Position numbers and translations under genes: made by a program. Source: Nocardioides pinisoli (lineage in GTDB: Bacteria; Actinomycetota; Actinomycetes; Propionibacteriales; Nocardioidaceae). From it: a stretch of 64,000 nt of DNA. Location of the stretch: NCBI RefSeq assembly GCF_024199985.1, contig NZ_JANARS010000005.1:62001-126000 (forward strand), read 5' to 3'. Under the pieces are notes generated by a model that saw only the letters and a program-made list of their open reading frames with translations, was not told where the DNA came from and ran no database searches. Shown piece by piece: positions 55,558 through 63,958 of this stretch. Position 1 is the first letter of the stretch; the number at the start of each line of letters is the position of its first letter.

Positions 55558-56610
55558 TCAGCGCCGGTGCACGAGGAGCAGCGCGCGGTCGTCGTTGCGC
55601 GACCCGAGCGCCTCCACGAGGCGGGTGGCGCCGCCCTCGAACTCGCCGCGCAGCAGCCGCTCGGCCTGGCCGAGCATGCGGTCGATGCCGAGCGCGATGT
55701 CGCGGTTGCGCGTCTCCACCATGCCGTCGGTGTAGAGCAGCAGCGCGTCGCCGCGGCGCATCTCCCCCGAGATCGCGGGGAAGTCCGCCCCGTCGATGAG
55801 GCCCAGGATGGGCCCCTCCGACTCCAGCACCTCCCAGCGACCCGACCCCGCGTGGCGCAGGGCGGCCGGTGGGTGGCCGGCGCTGCGGATGTCGTAGTGG
55901 CCGGTCGTGAGGTCGAGCGAGAGGTGGATCGCGGTGGCGAACCCCTCGTCCCAGTCCTGCTGGAGCAGGAACTGGTTGGCGCCGTCGAGGAACTCGCTGG
56001 GCGGCAGGGCGCTCAGCAGCCCGCCCAGGGCACCGCACAGCAGCAGGGCGCGGGTGCCCGCGCCCTGGCCCTTGCCGGAGACGTCGACCACCGCCACCTC
56101 GAGGCGACCCTCCACGCGCGCTGCGACGACGAAGTCACCCGCGAACGGGGTGCCCCCGGCCGACCTCAGCTCGCTGGCGGCGTACCACTCCGGGGGCAGG
56201 TCGGGGATGCCGCCCTGGCGCAGGATCCGGTCGCGCAGGTCGACGAACATCATCTCGCCCTGGATGCCGGCGACGCCGAGGCGCGTGCGGCGGAACGACG
56301 AGAGCAGCACCACGAAGCCGAGGCCGAAGATGATCGCCACGGTCAGCGCCACCCGCACGTCGATGTCCTGGGATGGCACGACCAGCGCCAGCACGAGCAG
56401 CACGAACACCACGAACCACGGCAGCTGGCGCGGGCCGAGGAAGAGGCTCGAGAGGACCAGCGGGACGAGCAGGCTGACGAGGGGGACGCTCGGATCCAGC
56501 AACCAGATGGCGAGGCCGATCAGCACGGTCGCGACGACGAGCAGCGCGAGCGTGCGTGAGCCGCGCGGGACCAGTCGGCTCGCGGCGGCGTTGAGCGATG
56601 GAGAACTCAT
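55558..56610 (-). CDS. Membrane-anchored PP2C-type (SpoIIE family) serine phosphatase
   Basis: A 350-residue protein with an N-terminal membrane region of about four hydrophobic segments (about 20-105) and a C-terminal SpoIIE/PP2C domain. Metal-site motifs are AGDFVVAARVEGRLEVAVVD, VSGKGQGAG, LLYTDGMVETRN and NDDRALLLVHR. Such enzymes usually dephosphorylate anti-sigma-factor antagonists. No partner STAS or RsbW gene is in the window. The ATG at 56610 has AGGAGGGG 5-6 nt upstream and overlaps the nei stop by 4 nt. Confidence 0.88.
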   Translation of the reverse strand: MSSPSLNAAASRLVPRGSRTLALLVVATVLIGLAIWLLDPSVPLVSLLVPLVLSSLFLGPRQLPWFVVFVLLVLALVVPSQDIDVRVALTVAIIFGLGFVVLLSSFRRTRLGVAGIQGEMMFVDLRDRILRQGGIPDLPPEWYAASELRSAGGTPFAGDFVVAARVEGRLEVAVVDVSGKGQGAGTRALLLCGALGGLLSALPPSEFLDGANQFLLQQDWDEGFATAIHLSLDLTTGHYDIRSAGHPPAALRHAGSGRWEVLESEGPILGLIDGADFPAISGEMRRGDALLLYTDGMVETRNRDIALGIDRMLGQAERLLRGEFEGGATRLVEALGSRNDDRALLLVHRR

Positions 56611-57515
56611 GCGCGAGCCCCTCCTGCTCTCCCGGTCCCCTTGGTGGCAGATCGTACGGCCCGGGACCGGAACTTCGGCTGGCATTGGGGGCACCAGAAC
56701 GTGTTGCGTCCGGCGAGCTCGCCGGTGCGCACGGTCGTGCCGCAGACCAGGCACGGCTGTGACGTGCGGCGGTAGACGTAGACCTCGCCACCGTGGTCGT
56801 CCTTGCGGGGCGGGCGACCCATCGCCTCGGGCGTGTGCTCGGGACGCACGGTGTCGATGCGACCGGTCTGCACGCCCTCGGCCATGAGCGCGACGAGGTC
56901 GGCCCACATCGCGCGCCACTGGCCGCTGCGCAGCGTGTTGCCGGGGCGCAGCGGGTGGATGCGGTGCCGGAAGAGCACCTCGGCCCGGTAGACGTTGCCG
57001 ACGCCGGCGAGGACCTTCTGGTCCATCAGCAGGTCGCCGATGGCCCGCGGGCTCGCCGAGATGCGGCGCCAGGCGAGGTCGGGGTCGGCGTCGGCACGCA
57101 GCGGGTCGGGACCGAGCCGCGCCAGGATCTCGGCACGCCGCCCGGCACCGACGAGGTCGCACACGATGGCGCCGCGCAGGTCGGCGTAGGCCGGCGGGCG
57201 CGGGTCAGCGGGGTCCTCGAGCGAGACGAGGCGAAGTCGTACGGCGCCCACCGGGGCGGGCACCATGCCGTCCGGGACCGCGGCGTGCACGTCGAACTGC
57301 CCGATCAGGCCGAGGTGGACGTGCACGAAGCGCTCGCCCTCGAGCTCGAGGAAGAGGTGCTTGCCGGCCGAGTCGGCGCCGACCACGCGGGACCCGTCGA
57401 GCTGCTCGGCGTCGCCGGCGAAGCGGCCCTGCGGCGACGACACCCGGACCCTGCGGCCCGCGAAGGCAGCGGTCAGGTCGTCGGCCAGCTTGCGGAGGGT
57501 GTGCCCCTCAGGCAT
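56607..57515 (-). CDS. nei: Fpg/Nei family DNA glycosylase, endonuclease VIII type
   Basis: This base-excision repair enzyme removes oxidised bases and cuts the abasic site. The 302-residue protein begins MPEGHTLRK, giving the catalytic Pro2 and Glu3 after Met removal. The DNA-binding Lys lies in DSAGKHLFLEL, the helix-two-turn-helix includes LMDQKVLAGVGNVYRAEVLF, and the C-terminal zinc finger is CLVCGTTVRTGELAGRNTFW with CPQCQ. MPEGHT rather than MPELPE marks it as Nei-like. It overlaps rpiB (8 nt) and the phosphatase gene (4 nt). Confidence 0.92.
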   Translation of the reverse strand: MPEGHTLRKLADDLTAAFAGRRVRVSSPQGRFAGDAEQLDGSRVVGADSAGKHLFLELEGERFVHVHLGLIGQFDVHAAVPDGMVPAPVGAVRLRLVSLEDPADPRPPAYADLRGAIVCDLVGAGRRAEILARLGPDPLRADADPDLAWRRISASPRAIGDLLMDQKVLAGVGNVYRAEVLFRHRIHPLRPGNTLRSGQWRAMWADLVALMAEGVQTGRIDTVRPEHTPEAMGRPPRKDDHGGEVYVYRRTSQPCLVCGTTVRTGELAGRNTFWCPQCQPKFRSRAVRSATKGTGRAGGARA

Positions 57516-58056
57516 CCGCGCCGTCGGAGGACGTGTCGGTGGCGGGACCGTCGGCGTCGGGACCGCGGAGGGCGGACTCGGGCAGCGGGGGCAGCTCGCC
57601 CGACTCGTCGTAGGTCGAGAGCTGCCCGATGCGCCGCACGTGTCGCTCGTCGCCGGAGAAGGGCGTGGTCAGGAAGACCTCGACGAACCGGGTCATGTCG
57701 TCGACCGGGTGCATGCGGCCGCCGACGGAGACGACGTTCGCGTCGTTGTGCTCGCGGGCCAGCATCGCGGTCTCCTCCGACCATGCCAGCGCACACCGGA
57801 TGCCCTCGACCTTGTTGGCTGCGATCTGCTCGCCGTTGCCGGAACCGCCGATCACGACGCCCAGGCTGTCCATCCCCTCGGCCCGGTCCGCGGCAACACC
57901 CTCGGCGGCGCGGAGGCAGAAGCAGGGGTAGTCGTCGAGGGCGTCGTAGACGAACGGACCGTGGTCGACGACCTCGTAGTCGTGGTCCACCAGCCAGGTC
58001 ATCAGGTGGTCCTTCAGCTCGAGGCCGGCGTGGTCGGAGCCCAGGTGAACGCGCAT
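57508..58056 (-). CDS. rpiB: Ribose-5-phosphate isomerase B
   Basis: RpiB interconverts ribose-5-phosphate and ribulose-5-phosphate. The 182-residue protein has HLGSDHAGLELKDHL, DYPCFCLRAAE, VVIGGSGNGEQIAANKVEG (with the Glu used as base in mycobacterial RpiB) and ALAWSEETAMLAREHNDANV. The C-terminal 25 residues are an acidic variable tail. The ATG at 58056 is the family start. A longer frame to 58773 would run over the SOS box and into HNH-gene antisense and is rejected. It heads the rpiB-nei-phosphatase unit. Confidence 0.95.
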   Translation of the reverse strand: MRVHLGSDHAGLELKDHLMTWLVDHDYEVVDHGPFVYDALDDYPCFCLRAAEGVAADRAEGMDSLGVVIGGSGNGEQIAANKVEGIRCALAWSEETAMLAREHNDANVVSVGGRMHPVDDMTRFVEVFLTTPFSGDERHVRRIGQLSTYDESGELPPLPESALRGPDADGPATDTSSDGADA

Positions 58057-58215
58057 GGGGAGGAGTTTGGCAGAGCCCGACCGCCGGCACCGAAGCGGCA
58101 GGACCGGGCTGTGGACACACATCGACGGTCCACGAGCCCGGGACAGTGCACCAGACGCCGAGACGGCAGGCGGACATGACGCGGACGTTGACACCGGTCC
58201 GGCGTCGTGGGACAA

Positions 58216-58231
58216 TCGAACATCTGTTCGA
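58216..58231. promoter_or_regulatory. SOS (LexA) box upstream of the DUF222/HNH gene
   Basis: TCGAAC-ATCT-GTTCGA is a perfect 16-bp palindrome of the actinobacterial LexA form TCGAAC(N4)GTTCGA. It lies 23 bp before the ATG at 58255. Binding here would block transcription until DNA damage inactivates LexA. Confidence 0.8.
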
Positions 58232-58254
58232 ACTGGTCCGAGGGGGTGACGCAC

Positions 58255-59595
58255 ATGGATCCCGATGAGTCGTGCGCGACGATCGTGCCAGGGGAGCTCC
58301 ACGCGCTGGCAGACCTGCTGGGAGACCTCGCCCCCGGATCTGCGCCGGTCGACCACCTCGATCAGCTCGAAGCCCTCGAGCGCATCAAGTCGGCGGCCGC
58401 TGCGGCGCAGGCCCTCGTGGCCGCCACCTTGGCGGACGCCACCGACAGCGAGGACGCCGCGGCCAGCGGTCGACGTACGCCGCCACGCGCGATGTCGGTC
58501 GGCGCCGAGGTGGCTCTCGCCACCCTCGCCAGCCCCTACGCCGGGGAGCAGCGGGTGCTGCTCTCGCGGCGACTCCGCGACCACCTTCCGCTGACACTGG
58601 CAGCGCTGAGGCGGGGCGAGCTCACCGAGCATCGGGCGTTCGCGATCGCCCGCGAGGTCGCCCACCTCACATCCGAGCAGCGGACCCGCGTCGACAACGA
58701 CCTGGCCCCGCGACTGGCCGGTCTGGGCGACGTCCGCCTCCGCGACGCCGTGCGTCGGTCCTGCCTGACCCACGCCGCTGAGTCCGAGACCCGTCGTTGC
58801 CGACGGGCTCGCGCCGACCGGAGGGTCACGAGCCGTGCCCTCGACGACGGCACCGGACAGCTCACCGCCGTCCTCCCGATCGAGACCCTGTCCGCCGTGC
58901 GCGCCGCCCTCGACGCCGAGGTCGCGGCGGCCCGCGCGTCCGGGGATGCCCGGACCGCCGGCCAGGTCCGGGCCGACACCCTCGCGGCCCGGATCACCGG
59001 CGACGAGACCGGGACCGACGCCGTCCCGGTGCGGGTCGACCTCGTCATCGCGGTGGAGTCACTCTTCGGCGACGGCACCGAGCCCGGTCACGTCACGGGG
59101 GCCGGACACCTCCCGGCCGCGCTGTGCATCGACCTGGTGCGCCGCGCCAGCCATGCCGCGAAGGCCACCCTCCGGCGGCTCTTCGTCACCCCCGGCGACC
59201 GCGCACTGGTCGCGATGGAGTCGGCCAGTCGCCGCTTCGACGGGCTGCTGGCCGAGTTCCTCGACCTCCGCGACGCCGGCACCTGCCGCACCCCCGGCTG
59301 CAACGCCGCCATCCGCCACCGCGACCACGTCACCCGTGCCGCCGACGGCGGTCGCACCGAGGCGAGCAACGGTCAGGGCCTCTGTGAGCGCTGCAACTAC
59401 GTCAAGGAGTCGCCCGGCTGGACCTCCTGGGTCGCCGATCCGGGGCAGACCGGCCGCCACGAGGTCCACGGCGTCACCGAGCACCTCCGCATCTTCAGGT
59501 CGACGGCGCCACCGGCGCCTGGCGGCGACGGTTGCGTCGTCGACTACTCCCCCGTTGAGCTCAGGCTCGCCAGCAGCTACACGTTGGCCTCGTAG
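58255..59595 (+). CDS. DUF222 / HNH endonuclease domain protein, 13E12-repeat type
   Basis: A 446-residue protein: N-terminal DUF222 domain (about 15-330) and C-terminal HNH domain. The HNH part has the zinc-pair CRTPGCNA, IRHRDHVTRAADGGRTEASN (His-Asp-His core and Asn) and LCERCNYVKESPGW. This is the architecture of the mycobacterial 13E12 repeat family, which also has LexA-controlled members. The ATG at 58255 has AGGGGG about 8-9 nt upstream. The perfect SOS box upstream predicts DNA-damage induction. Whether it is a mobile element relic or a host gene cannot be told here; no inverted repeats are seen. Confidence 0.9.
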   Translation: MDPDESCATIVPGELHALADLLGDLAPGSAPVDHLDQLEALERIKSAAAAAQALVAATLADATDSEDAAASGRRTPPRAMSVGAEVALATLASPYAGEQRVLLSRRLRDHLPLTLAALRRGELTEHRAFAIAREVAHLTSEQRTRVDNDLAPRLAGLGDVRLRDAVRRSCLTHAAESETRRCRRARADRRVTSRALDDGTGQLTAVLPIETLSAVRAALDAEVAAARASGDARTAGQVRADTLAARITGDETGTDAVPVRVDLVIAVESLFGDGTEPGHVTGAGHLPAALCIDLVRRASHAAKATLRRLFVTPGDRALVAMESASRRFDGLLAEFLDLRDAGTCRTPGCNAAIRHRDHVTRAADGGRTEASNGQGLCERCNYVKESPGWTSWVADPGQTGRHEVHGVTEHLRIFRSTAPPAPGGDGCVVDYSPVELRLASSYTLAS

Positions 59596-59607
59596 TCGAG
59601 GGTCTGC

Positions 59608-60402
59608 TCATGCGGGCATCCGCCCGAATCGCGCCATGCAGTGCCAGAGCCACTTGATCGCCTGCGGGTCGTGGTCACCCGAGCGCGCGGCGACCGCCAG
59701 CCGGGCCGGGGTGATCTCGCCCCCGAGCCGGTCGGCCAGGTTGACCGGCACCTCGCCGCGGTAGTGAGGGTCGATGGTGTCCGCGCGGACGGAGTATCCG
59801 GGATGCACCTCGACGGCGCAGCCGATGCGGGACAGCGCATCGGCGTGCACCTCGCGGTCGGTGGGGTCCACCACGACGGCGTCGACATCTCCGGCGATCA
59901 CCAGTCGCCCGTGCACGTGGGCCTCCACGTAGTCGTTCAGCGGGTCGTCGACGGGCAGGTCGGCAGCGCTCGCGGGCAGGAGCGTCCTGTCCAGCACGCC
60001 TGCGTCGGCGAGCCGGCAGAGCTCGGTCAGGCTCCCCTGGTCGCCGAACGCCGTGGGCTCGAAGACGCTGTCCGGCCAGCAGAACGTCGTCCTCGTCAGC
60101 ACCTCGGGTCGCAACCGGAGGTAGGCCGACCCGAACCTCGGCGATGCACCGTACGGGTCGTCGCGTCGGTTCCAGGCGCCGTACACCGGCCGGTCGGGTG
60201 CAGCCACCGAGTCGTAGCGGCCGCCGAACATCCGGCTCTCCCACCGCCAGCGGTCGCCACCCGGGTGCGCGGTCAACCCGCCGTTGGAAGTGCCGGTCTC
60301 CCACTGCGTGCGATAGACACCGGCACGGGCGAGGGCCTCGACGACGGAGACGTCGCCGAACCCCCACCCCGGGTGGAAGTGGACCGCTACCGCCGGCGCC
60401 AC
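59608..60402 (-). CDS. DUF3626 domain protein
   Basis: A 264-residue soluble protein. It has VAVHFHPGWGF near the N-terminus, TQWETGTSNGGLTAHPGGDR, FGGRYDSVA, ASPRFGSAYLRLRPEVL and TTFCWPDSVFEPTAFG, the order of conserved blocks in DUF3626. Conserved His, Asp and Glu residues suggest a metal enzyme, but no activity is known. The start is a GTG at 60402. It converges with the DUF222/HNH gene and lies 3 bp after the alpha/beta hydrolase on the same strand, so the two are likely cotranscribed. Confidence 0.82.
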   Translation of the reverse strand: MAPAVAVHFHPGWGFGDVSVVEALARAGVYRTQWETGTSNGGLTAHPGGDRWRWESRMFGGRYDSVAAPDRPVYGAWNRRDDPYGASPRFGSAYLRLRPEVLTRTTFCWPDSVFEPTAFGDQGSLTELCRLADAGVLDRTLLPASAADLPVDDPLNDYVEAHVHGRLVIAGDVDAVVVDPTDREVHADALSRIGCAVEVHPGYSVRADTIDPHYRGEVPVNLADRLGGEITPARLAVAARSGDHDPQAIKWLWHCMARFGRMPA

Positions 60403-60405
60403 AGG

Positions 60406-61281
60406 TCAGGCGCTCGGGAGGTGCTGGTCGAGCCAGGCGGCGACCTGCCGGACGAGCGGCTCCGAGGCGGCGAACGTCGCGTGCCGCCAGAAGCCGTGCG
60501 TCTGGCCGAGGCAGCGGATCCCGACGACCTCGACGCCCGCCTCCGCGATCCGCCGGGCGAGCTCCTCCCCCTCGTCGCGCAGCGGGTCGGCCTCCGCAGT
60601 CGCGACGAACGTCGGCGGCAGGGTGTGGAGGTGCTCGGAGAGGAGCGGGGCGAGGTCGGGGTCGTCGTAGTCGGCCTCGGTGCGGGCGTACTGCTCCCAG
60701 TACCAGGCGGCCTCCGCGGGGTCGAAGCCCGACTCGACCCCCAGGTCCCAGGAGGGGAACGCGGTGCGCGGGTCGAGGAAGGGATAGACGAGGGCGACCG
60801 CGGCGAAGAAGCCGGGGTTGCGCAGCGCGGCGACCAGGGCGAGGTTGGCGCCGGCCGAGTCGCCGTGGGCGACGTAGGGACCGGGCGGCCCCTCGCGCCT
60901 GAGCCAGCCGACGACCGCGTCGAGGTCGTCCGGCGCCGCGGGGAACGGGTGCTCGGGCGGGCGGCGGTAGTCGACGCTCAGCACCGGCCGGCGGCCACGG
61001 TTGGCGACGCGCCGGGAGATGGCGTCGTGGACGTCGATGTCGTTGAGCACGAACCCACCACCGTGGGCGTGCACCACCAGCCCTGGCAACGGGTCGGCCG
61101 GCACGTAGAGCCGGCACCGGACTCCGTCGGCGTCGACGTCCTCCACCGACGCGACGTCCTCGCGCGGGAAGCGGAGGCTGTCCAGCCGGGCCTCCTCGCG
61201 GTGGGCGGCGAGGTCGAAGCCGGGCGCGCCGAGCACGGGACCGGTGTCGGCCTCGACGGCCGCGCGGACGTCGGGGTACAT
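60406..61281 (-). CDS. Alpha/beta hydrolase, hormone-sensitive-lipase-like esterase
   Basis: A 291-residue esterase. HAHGGGFVLND gives the HGGG oxyanion motif, HGDSAGANLAL the nucleophile Ser, TAEADPLRDEGEE the acid and GQTHGFW the His. These fix it to the HSL (family IV) group. Substrate unknown; short acyl esters are typical. The ATG at 61281 shares one base with the TGA of the upstream oxidoreductase remnant (TGATG), so its translation may still depend on that small open frame. Confidence 0.9.
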   Translation of the reverse strand: MYPDVRAAVEADTGPVLGAPGFDLAAHREEARLDSLRFPREDVASVEDVDADGVRCRLYVPADPLPGLVVHAHGGGFVLNDIDVHDAISRRVANRGRRPVLSVDYRRPPEHPFPAAPDDLDAVVGWLRREGPPGPYVAHGDSAGANLALVAALRNPGFFAAVALVYPFLDPRTAFPSWDLGVESGFDPAEAAWYWEQYARTEADYDDPDLAPLLSEHLHTLPPTFVATAEADPLRDEGEELARRIAEAGVEVVGIRCLGQTHGFWRHATFAASEPLVRQVAAWLDQHLPSA

Positions 61282-61481
61282 CACGAGCGGCGCACGATCT
61301 TGAGGTTGAACTCCGCGGTGCCGAGCGCGCCCATCAGCCGCAGCCAGAGCGGCAGCCACATCTCCGCACCTCGTGCGGTCTCGATGCCGCCGAGGTCGAT
61401 CACGTCGCGGTGGCCGAGCTCGGCCAGCCGCGGGGCGATCGCGCGCCCCACCATCCCGGTGCCGAGGACTGCGACCTGCAT
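61281..61481 (-). pseudogene. Internally deleted NADPH:F420-type oxidoreductase remnant
   Basis: The 66-residue product starts like an NADP/F420-dependent oxidoreductase (VAVLGTGMVGRAIAPRL, with the GxGxxG loop) and then jumps, in frame, to the last part of the same family (VIDLGGIETARGAEMWLPLW and RLMGALGTAEFN). About 145 central residues of the usual about 210 are missing. The junction is near residue 25. The ribosome-binding site AGGAGG and the TGATG link to the hydrolase are intact. I treat it as a pseudogene, though the small frame may still serve translation of the next gene. Confidence 0.75.
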
Positions 61482-61502
61482 GACGACCTCCTGCTGACGA
61501 GC

Positions 61503-61547
61503 GGACTGGTGACGAAGGGACTGGTGACGGAAGGACTGGCGACTAGC
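61503..61547. repeat. 15-bp tandem repeat, 3 copies
   Basis: GGACTGGTGACGAAG is repeated three times with 1-5 changes between the LURP-one-like stop and the oxidoreductase remnant; a partial copy may precede it. The third unit overlaps the stop of the LURP-one-like gene. Confidence 0.75.
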
Positions 61548-62121
61548 GGGACATCAGCGCGTCGAGAGCGACGGCAACGGCGGCCGCCACCCGGAAGTCG
61601 ACCCGCCGGTCGGGCACGGTGACGCGGTAGCGGTCACCGAGGGACATCTTGCGCTCGACGGAGAAGAGCGGGGCGCCCTCCGCGTCGACGAAGTCGAAGT
61701 GGACCGGGATGACGTCGAGCTCGGTGAAGCGACGCAGCAGGCCGGCCACCTGGTTGCGCTCGCGCCCGGTGCCGGTGTAGCCGGGGCCCTCGATGTGGAA
61801 GGTGGAGCGCAGCAGGGAGGCGCCGAAGTCCTTCTTGAAGTAGCCGATCTGGGCGCCGGCCTCGTCGGTGATGTCGTAGCCGGCGTTGAGGTCGAGCTTC
61901 TTGCGGGCCTTGAACCCGAAGACCGGGCGCGCCTTGCTCGCGTCGGTGAAGAAGGTGACCTGCTCCTTGAACGCCATCCGCTTCTGCTCGGCCAGCGCCA
62001 TGAGCCGCGTCGGGTTCCCCGACTCGTCGGACTCCGACACCTCGTAGCGGTTGACCATCATGGTCAGCTTCTGCTTGACCACGAAGTGCGGCAGGTACAT
62101 CTCGGCGGCGGTCCCGGGCAT
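61543..62121 (-). CDS. LURP-one-related (tubby-like) protein
   Basis: A 192-residue soluble protein of the LURP-one-related family, a beta-barrel fold with unknown function in bacteria. Visible blocks are HFVVKQKLTMMVNRYEVSE, FKARKKLDLNAGYDITDEAG, IGYFKKDFGASLLRSTFHIE and FSVERKMSLGDRYRVTVPD. The ATG at 62121 lies 6 nt after a TAGGCT -10 box, so the mRNA may be leaderless; a second start (MYLPHF, 62100) is possible. It follows metG by 9 bp. Confidence 0.82.
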   Translation of the reverse strand: MPGTAAEMYLPHFVVKQKLTMMVNRYEVSESDESGNPTRLMALAEQKRMAFKEQVTFFTDASKARPVFGFKARKKLDLNAGYDITDEAGAQIGYFKKDFGASLLRSTFHIEGPGYTGTGRERNQVAGLLRRFTELDVIPVHFDFVDAEGAPLFSVERKMSLGDRYRVTVPDRRVDFRVAAAVAVALDALMSR

Positions 62122-62127
62122 GCGACG

Positions 62128-62133
62128 AGCCTA
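62128..62133 (-). promoter_or_regulatory. -10 box (TAGGCT) overlapping the metG stop codon
   Basis: TAGGCT on the minus strand includes the metG TAG stop (62133-62131) and ends 6 nt before the ATG of the LURP-one-like gene. It would give a leaderless mRNA for that gene. Confidence 0.4.
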
Positions 62134-63945
62134 GCCAGCAGCGCGGGCCAGCTCCTCCTCCACCACGGACGGGTCGAGCTTGGTGAAGACCGGCGTCGGC
62201 TTGTCGACCTTCGCCCCGACGACGACCGGGCGCGACTCCCACGCGGGCGTCGAGGTGTACTCGCCGGTGATGATCGAGTACGACGTGTGGCCGGCGCCGT
62301 TGTCGGGCTCGAGCTCGTCGACCTGCTCGATGCGCGGCATCGGCATGAACTCGCCCTCGCCGCCGAGCACGGCGTGCACCTTGTTGGCCGAGTGCGGCAG
62401 GAACGGCGAGAGCAGCGTGTTGCAGTCGCTGACGCACTGGGCGGCGACGTGCAGCACGGTGCCGAGGCGCTCGCGCTGCGACTCGTCCTTCATCTTGTAG
62501 GGCTCGGTGACGGTCAGGTACTTGTTGACCTCGCCGACGACCCGCATCGCCTCGGCGATGGCCGCTCGCAGGCGGTGCTTCTCCACCAGGCCGCCGACGG
62601 TCGCGAAGCCGTCGCGGACGGTGGCGAGCACCTGCTCGTCGACCTCCTTGAGCGGGCCGGCGGCGGGGATCTCGCCGAAGCTCTTGGCGATCATGGTGGC
62701 GGTGCGGTTGACCAGGTTGCCCCAGCCGGCGACCAGCTCGGAGTTGTTGCGGGTGACGAAGTCGGCCCACGTGAAGGCGGCGTCCGAGGTCTCGGGCCCG
62801 GCGGCGCAGATGTAGTAGCGCAGCGGGTCGGGGCCGTAGCGGGCGAGGAAGTCACCGACGTAGATGACGTTGCCGCGGCTGGTGGAGAACTGCGAGTCGC
62901 CGAAGGTGAGGAACTCGCTGGAGACCACCTCGGTCGGCAGGTTGAGCGTGCCGTAGGCGCCGGGCTCGCCGCCCTTGTCGCCCTTCCCGTTGTAGGCAAG
63001 CAGCTCGGCCGGCCAGATCTGGGAGTGGAAGACGATGTTGTCCTTGCCCATGAAGTAGTAGGACTCCGCCTGCTCCCCGGTCTCGGAGGCGTTCCACCAC
63101 TCGCGCCACTTCTCGGGCTCGCCCTGCCGGCGTGCCCACTCGATGGAGGCCGAGAGGTAGCCGATGACGGCGTCGAACCACACGTAGAGCCGCTTGGTCG
63201 GCTGGTCCTCCCAGCCGGGGACCGGGATGCCCCAGTCGATGTCGCGGGTCATCGCGCGCGGCCGGATCTCCTTGAGGATGTTCTGGCTGAACTTGATGAC
63301 GTTGGGGCGCCACAGGCCGGTCGCCTCGCGCTGGTCGAGCCACTCCCCCAGCGCTCCGGCGAGCGCCGGGAGGTCGAGGAACCAGTGCTGGGTGTCGGTG
63401 AACTCCGGGGTCTCCCCGTTGATCTTCGAGCGCGGGTCGATCAGGTCGGTCGGGTCGAGCTGGTTGCCGCAGTTGTCGCACTGGTCGCCGCGCGCGGCGG
63501 CGTACTTGCAGATGGGGCAGGTGCCCTCGATGTAGCGGTCCGGGAGGGTGCGACCCGTCGACGGGCTGATCGCCGTCTTCGTCGTCTGCTCGACCATGTA
63601 GCCGTTGCGGCGGCAGGTCTCGAACATCTCCTGCACCACCGCGTAGTGGTTGCCGGTGGTGGTGCGGGTGAAGAGGTCGTAGGACAGGCCCAGGCCGCAG
63701 AGGTCGTCGACGATCACCTGGTTGTACTTGTCGACCAGCTCGCGGGCGGGCACGCCCTCGTTGTCGGCCAGCACGAGGATCGGCGTGCCGTGCTCGTCGG
63801 TGCCGCTGACCATCAGGACGTCGTGGCCCGCCATCCGCATGAACCTGCTGAACACGTCGGAGGGCACGCCGAAACCGGCGACGTGGCCGATGTGGCGCGG
63901 GCCGTTGGTGTACGGCCAGGCGACGGCGGACAGGACACGAGTCAT
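62131..63945 (-). CDS. metG: Methionyl-tRNA synthetase
   Basis: MetG charges tRNA-Met. The 604-residue class I enzyme has the HIGH motif (residues 18-21, in [12 protein letters not shown]), a zinc knuckle with [17 protein letters not shown] (four cysteines, about 141-157), and the KMSKS-like motif as FSTSRGN (about 344-350), a known MetG variant. The anticodon-binding helical domain ends without a C-terminal EMAP-type tRNA-binding domain. A TAGGCT -10 box 7 nt before the ATG at 63945 fits a leaderless mRNA. Confidence 0.96.
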   Translation of the reverse strand: MTRVLSAVAWPYTNGPRHIGHVAGFGVPSDVFSRFMRMAGHDVLMVSGTDEHGTPILVLADNEGVPARELVDKYNQVIVDDLCGLGLSYDLFTRTTTGNHYAVVQEMFETCRRNGYMVEQTTKTAISPSTGRTLPDRYIEGTCPICKYAAARGDQCDNCGNQLDPTDLIDPRSKINGETPEFTDTQHWFLDLPALAGALGEWLDQREATGLWRPNVIKFSQNILKEIRPRAMTRDIDWGIPVPGWEDQPTKRLYVWFDAVIGYLSASIEWARRQGEPEKWREWWNASETGEQAESYYFMGKDNIVFHSQIWPAELLAYNGKGDKGGEPGAYGTLNLPTEVVSSEFLTFGDSQFSTSRGNVIYVGDFLARYGPDPLRYYICAAGPETSDAAFTWADFVTRNNSELVAGWGNLVNRTATMIAKSFGEIPAAGPLKEVDEQVLATVRDGFATVGGLVEKHRLRAAIAEAMRVVGEVNKYLTVTEPYKMKDESQRERLGTVLHVAAQCVSDCNTLLSPFLPHSANKVHAVLGGEGEFMPMPRIEQVDELEPDNGAGHTSYSIITGEYTSTPAWESRPVVVGAKVDKPTPVFTKLDPSVVEEELARAAG

Positions 63946-63952
63946 GCGCTCA

Positions 63953-63958
63953 AGCCTA
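63953..63958 (-). promoter_or_regulatory. -10 box (TAGGCT) of a probable leaderless metG mRNA
   Basis: TAGGCT on the minus strand ends exactly 7 nt before the metG ATG, and no ribosome-binding site is present. Confidence 0.5.

Noticed and set aside
57508..58773. Longer rpiB frame starting at 58773
   Set aside because: The extension lies antisense to the DUF222/HNH gene and over its SOS box. Homology to RpiB begins at the ATG at 58056.
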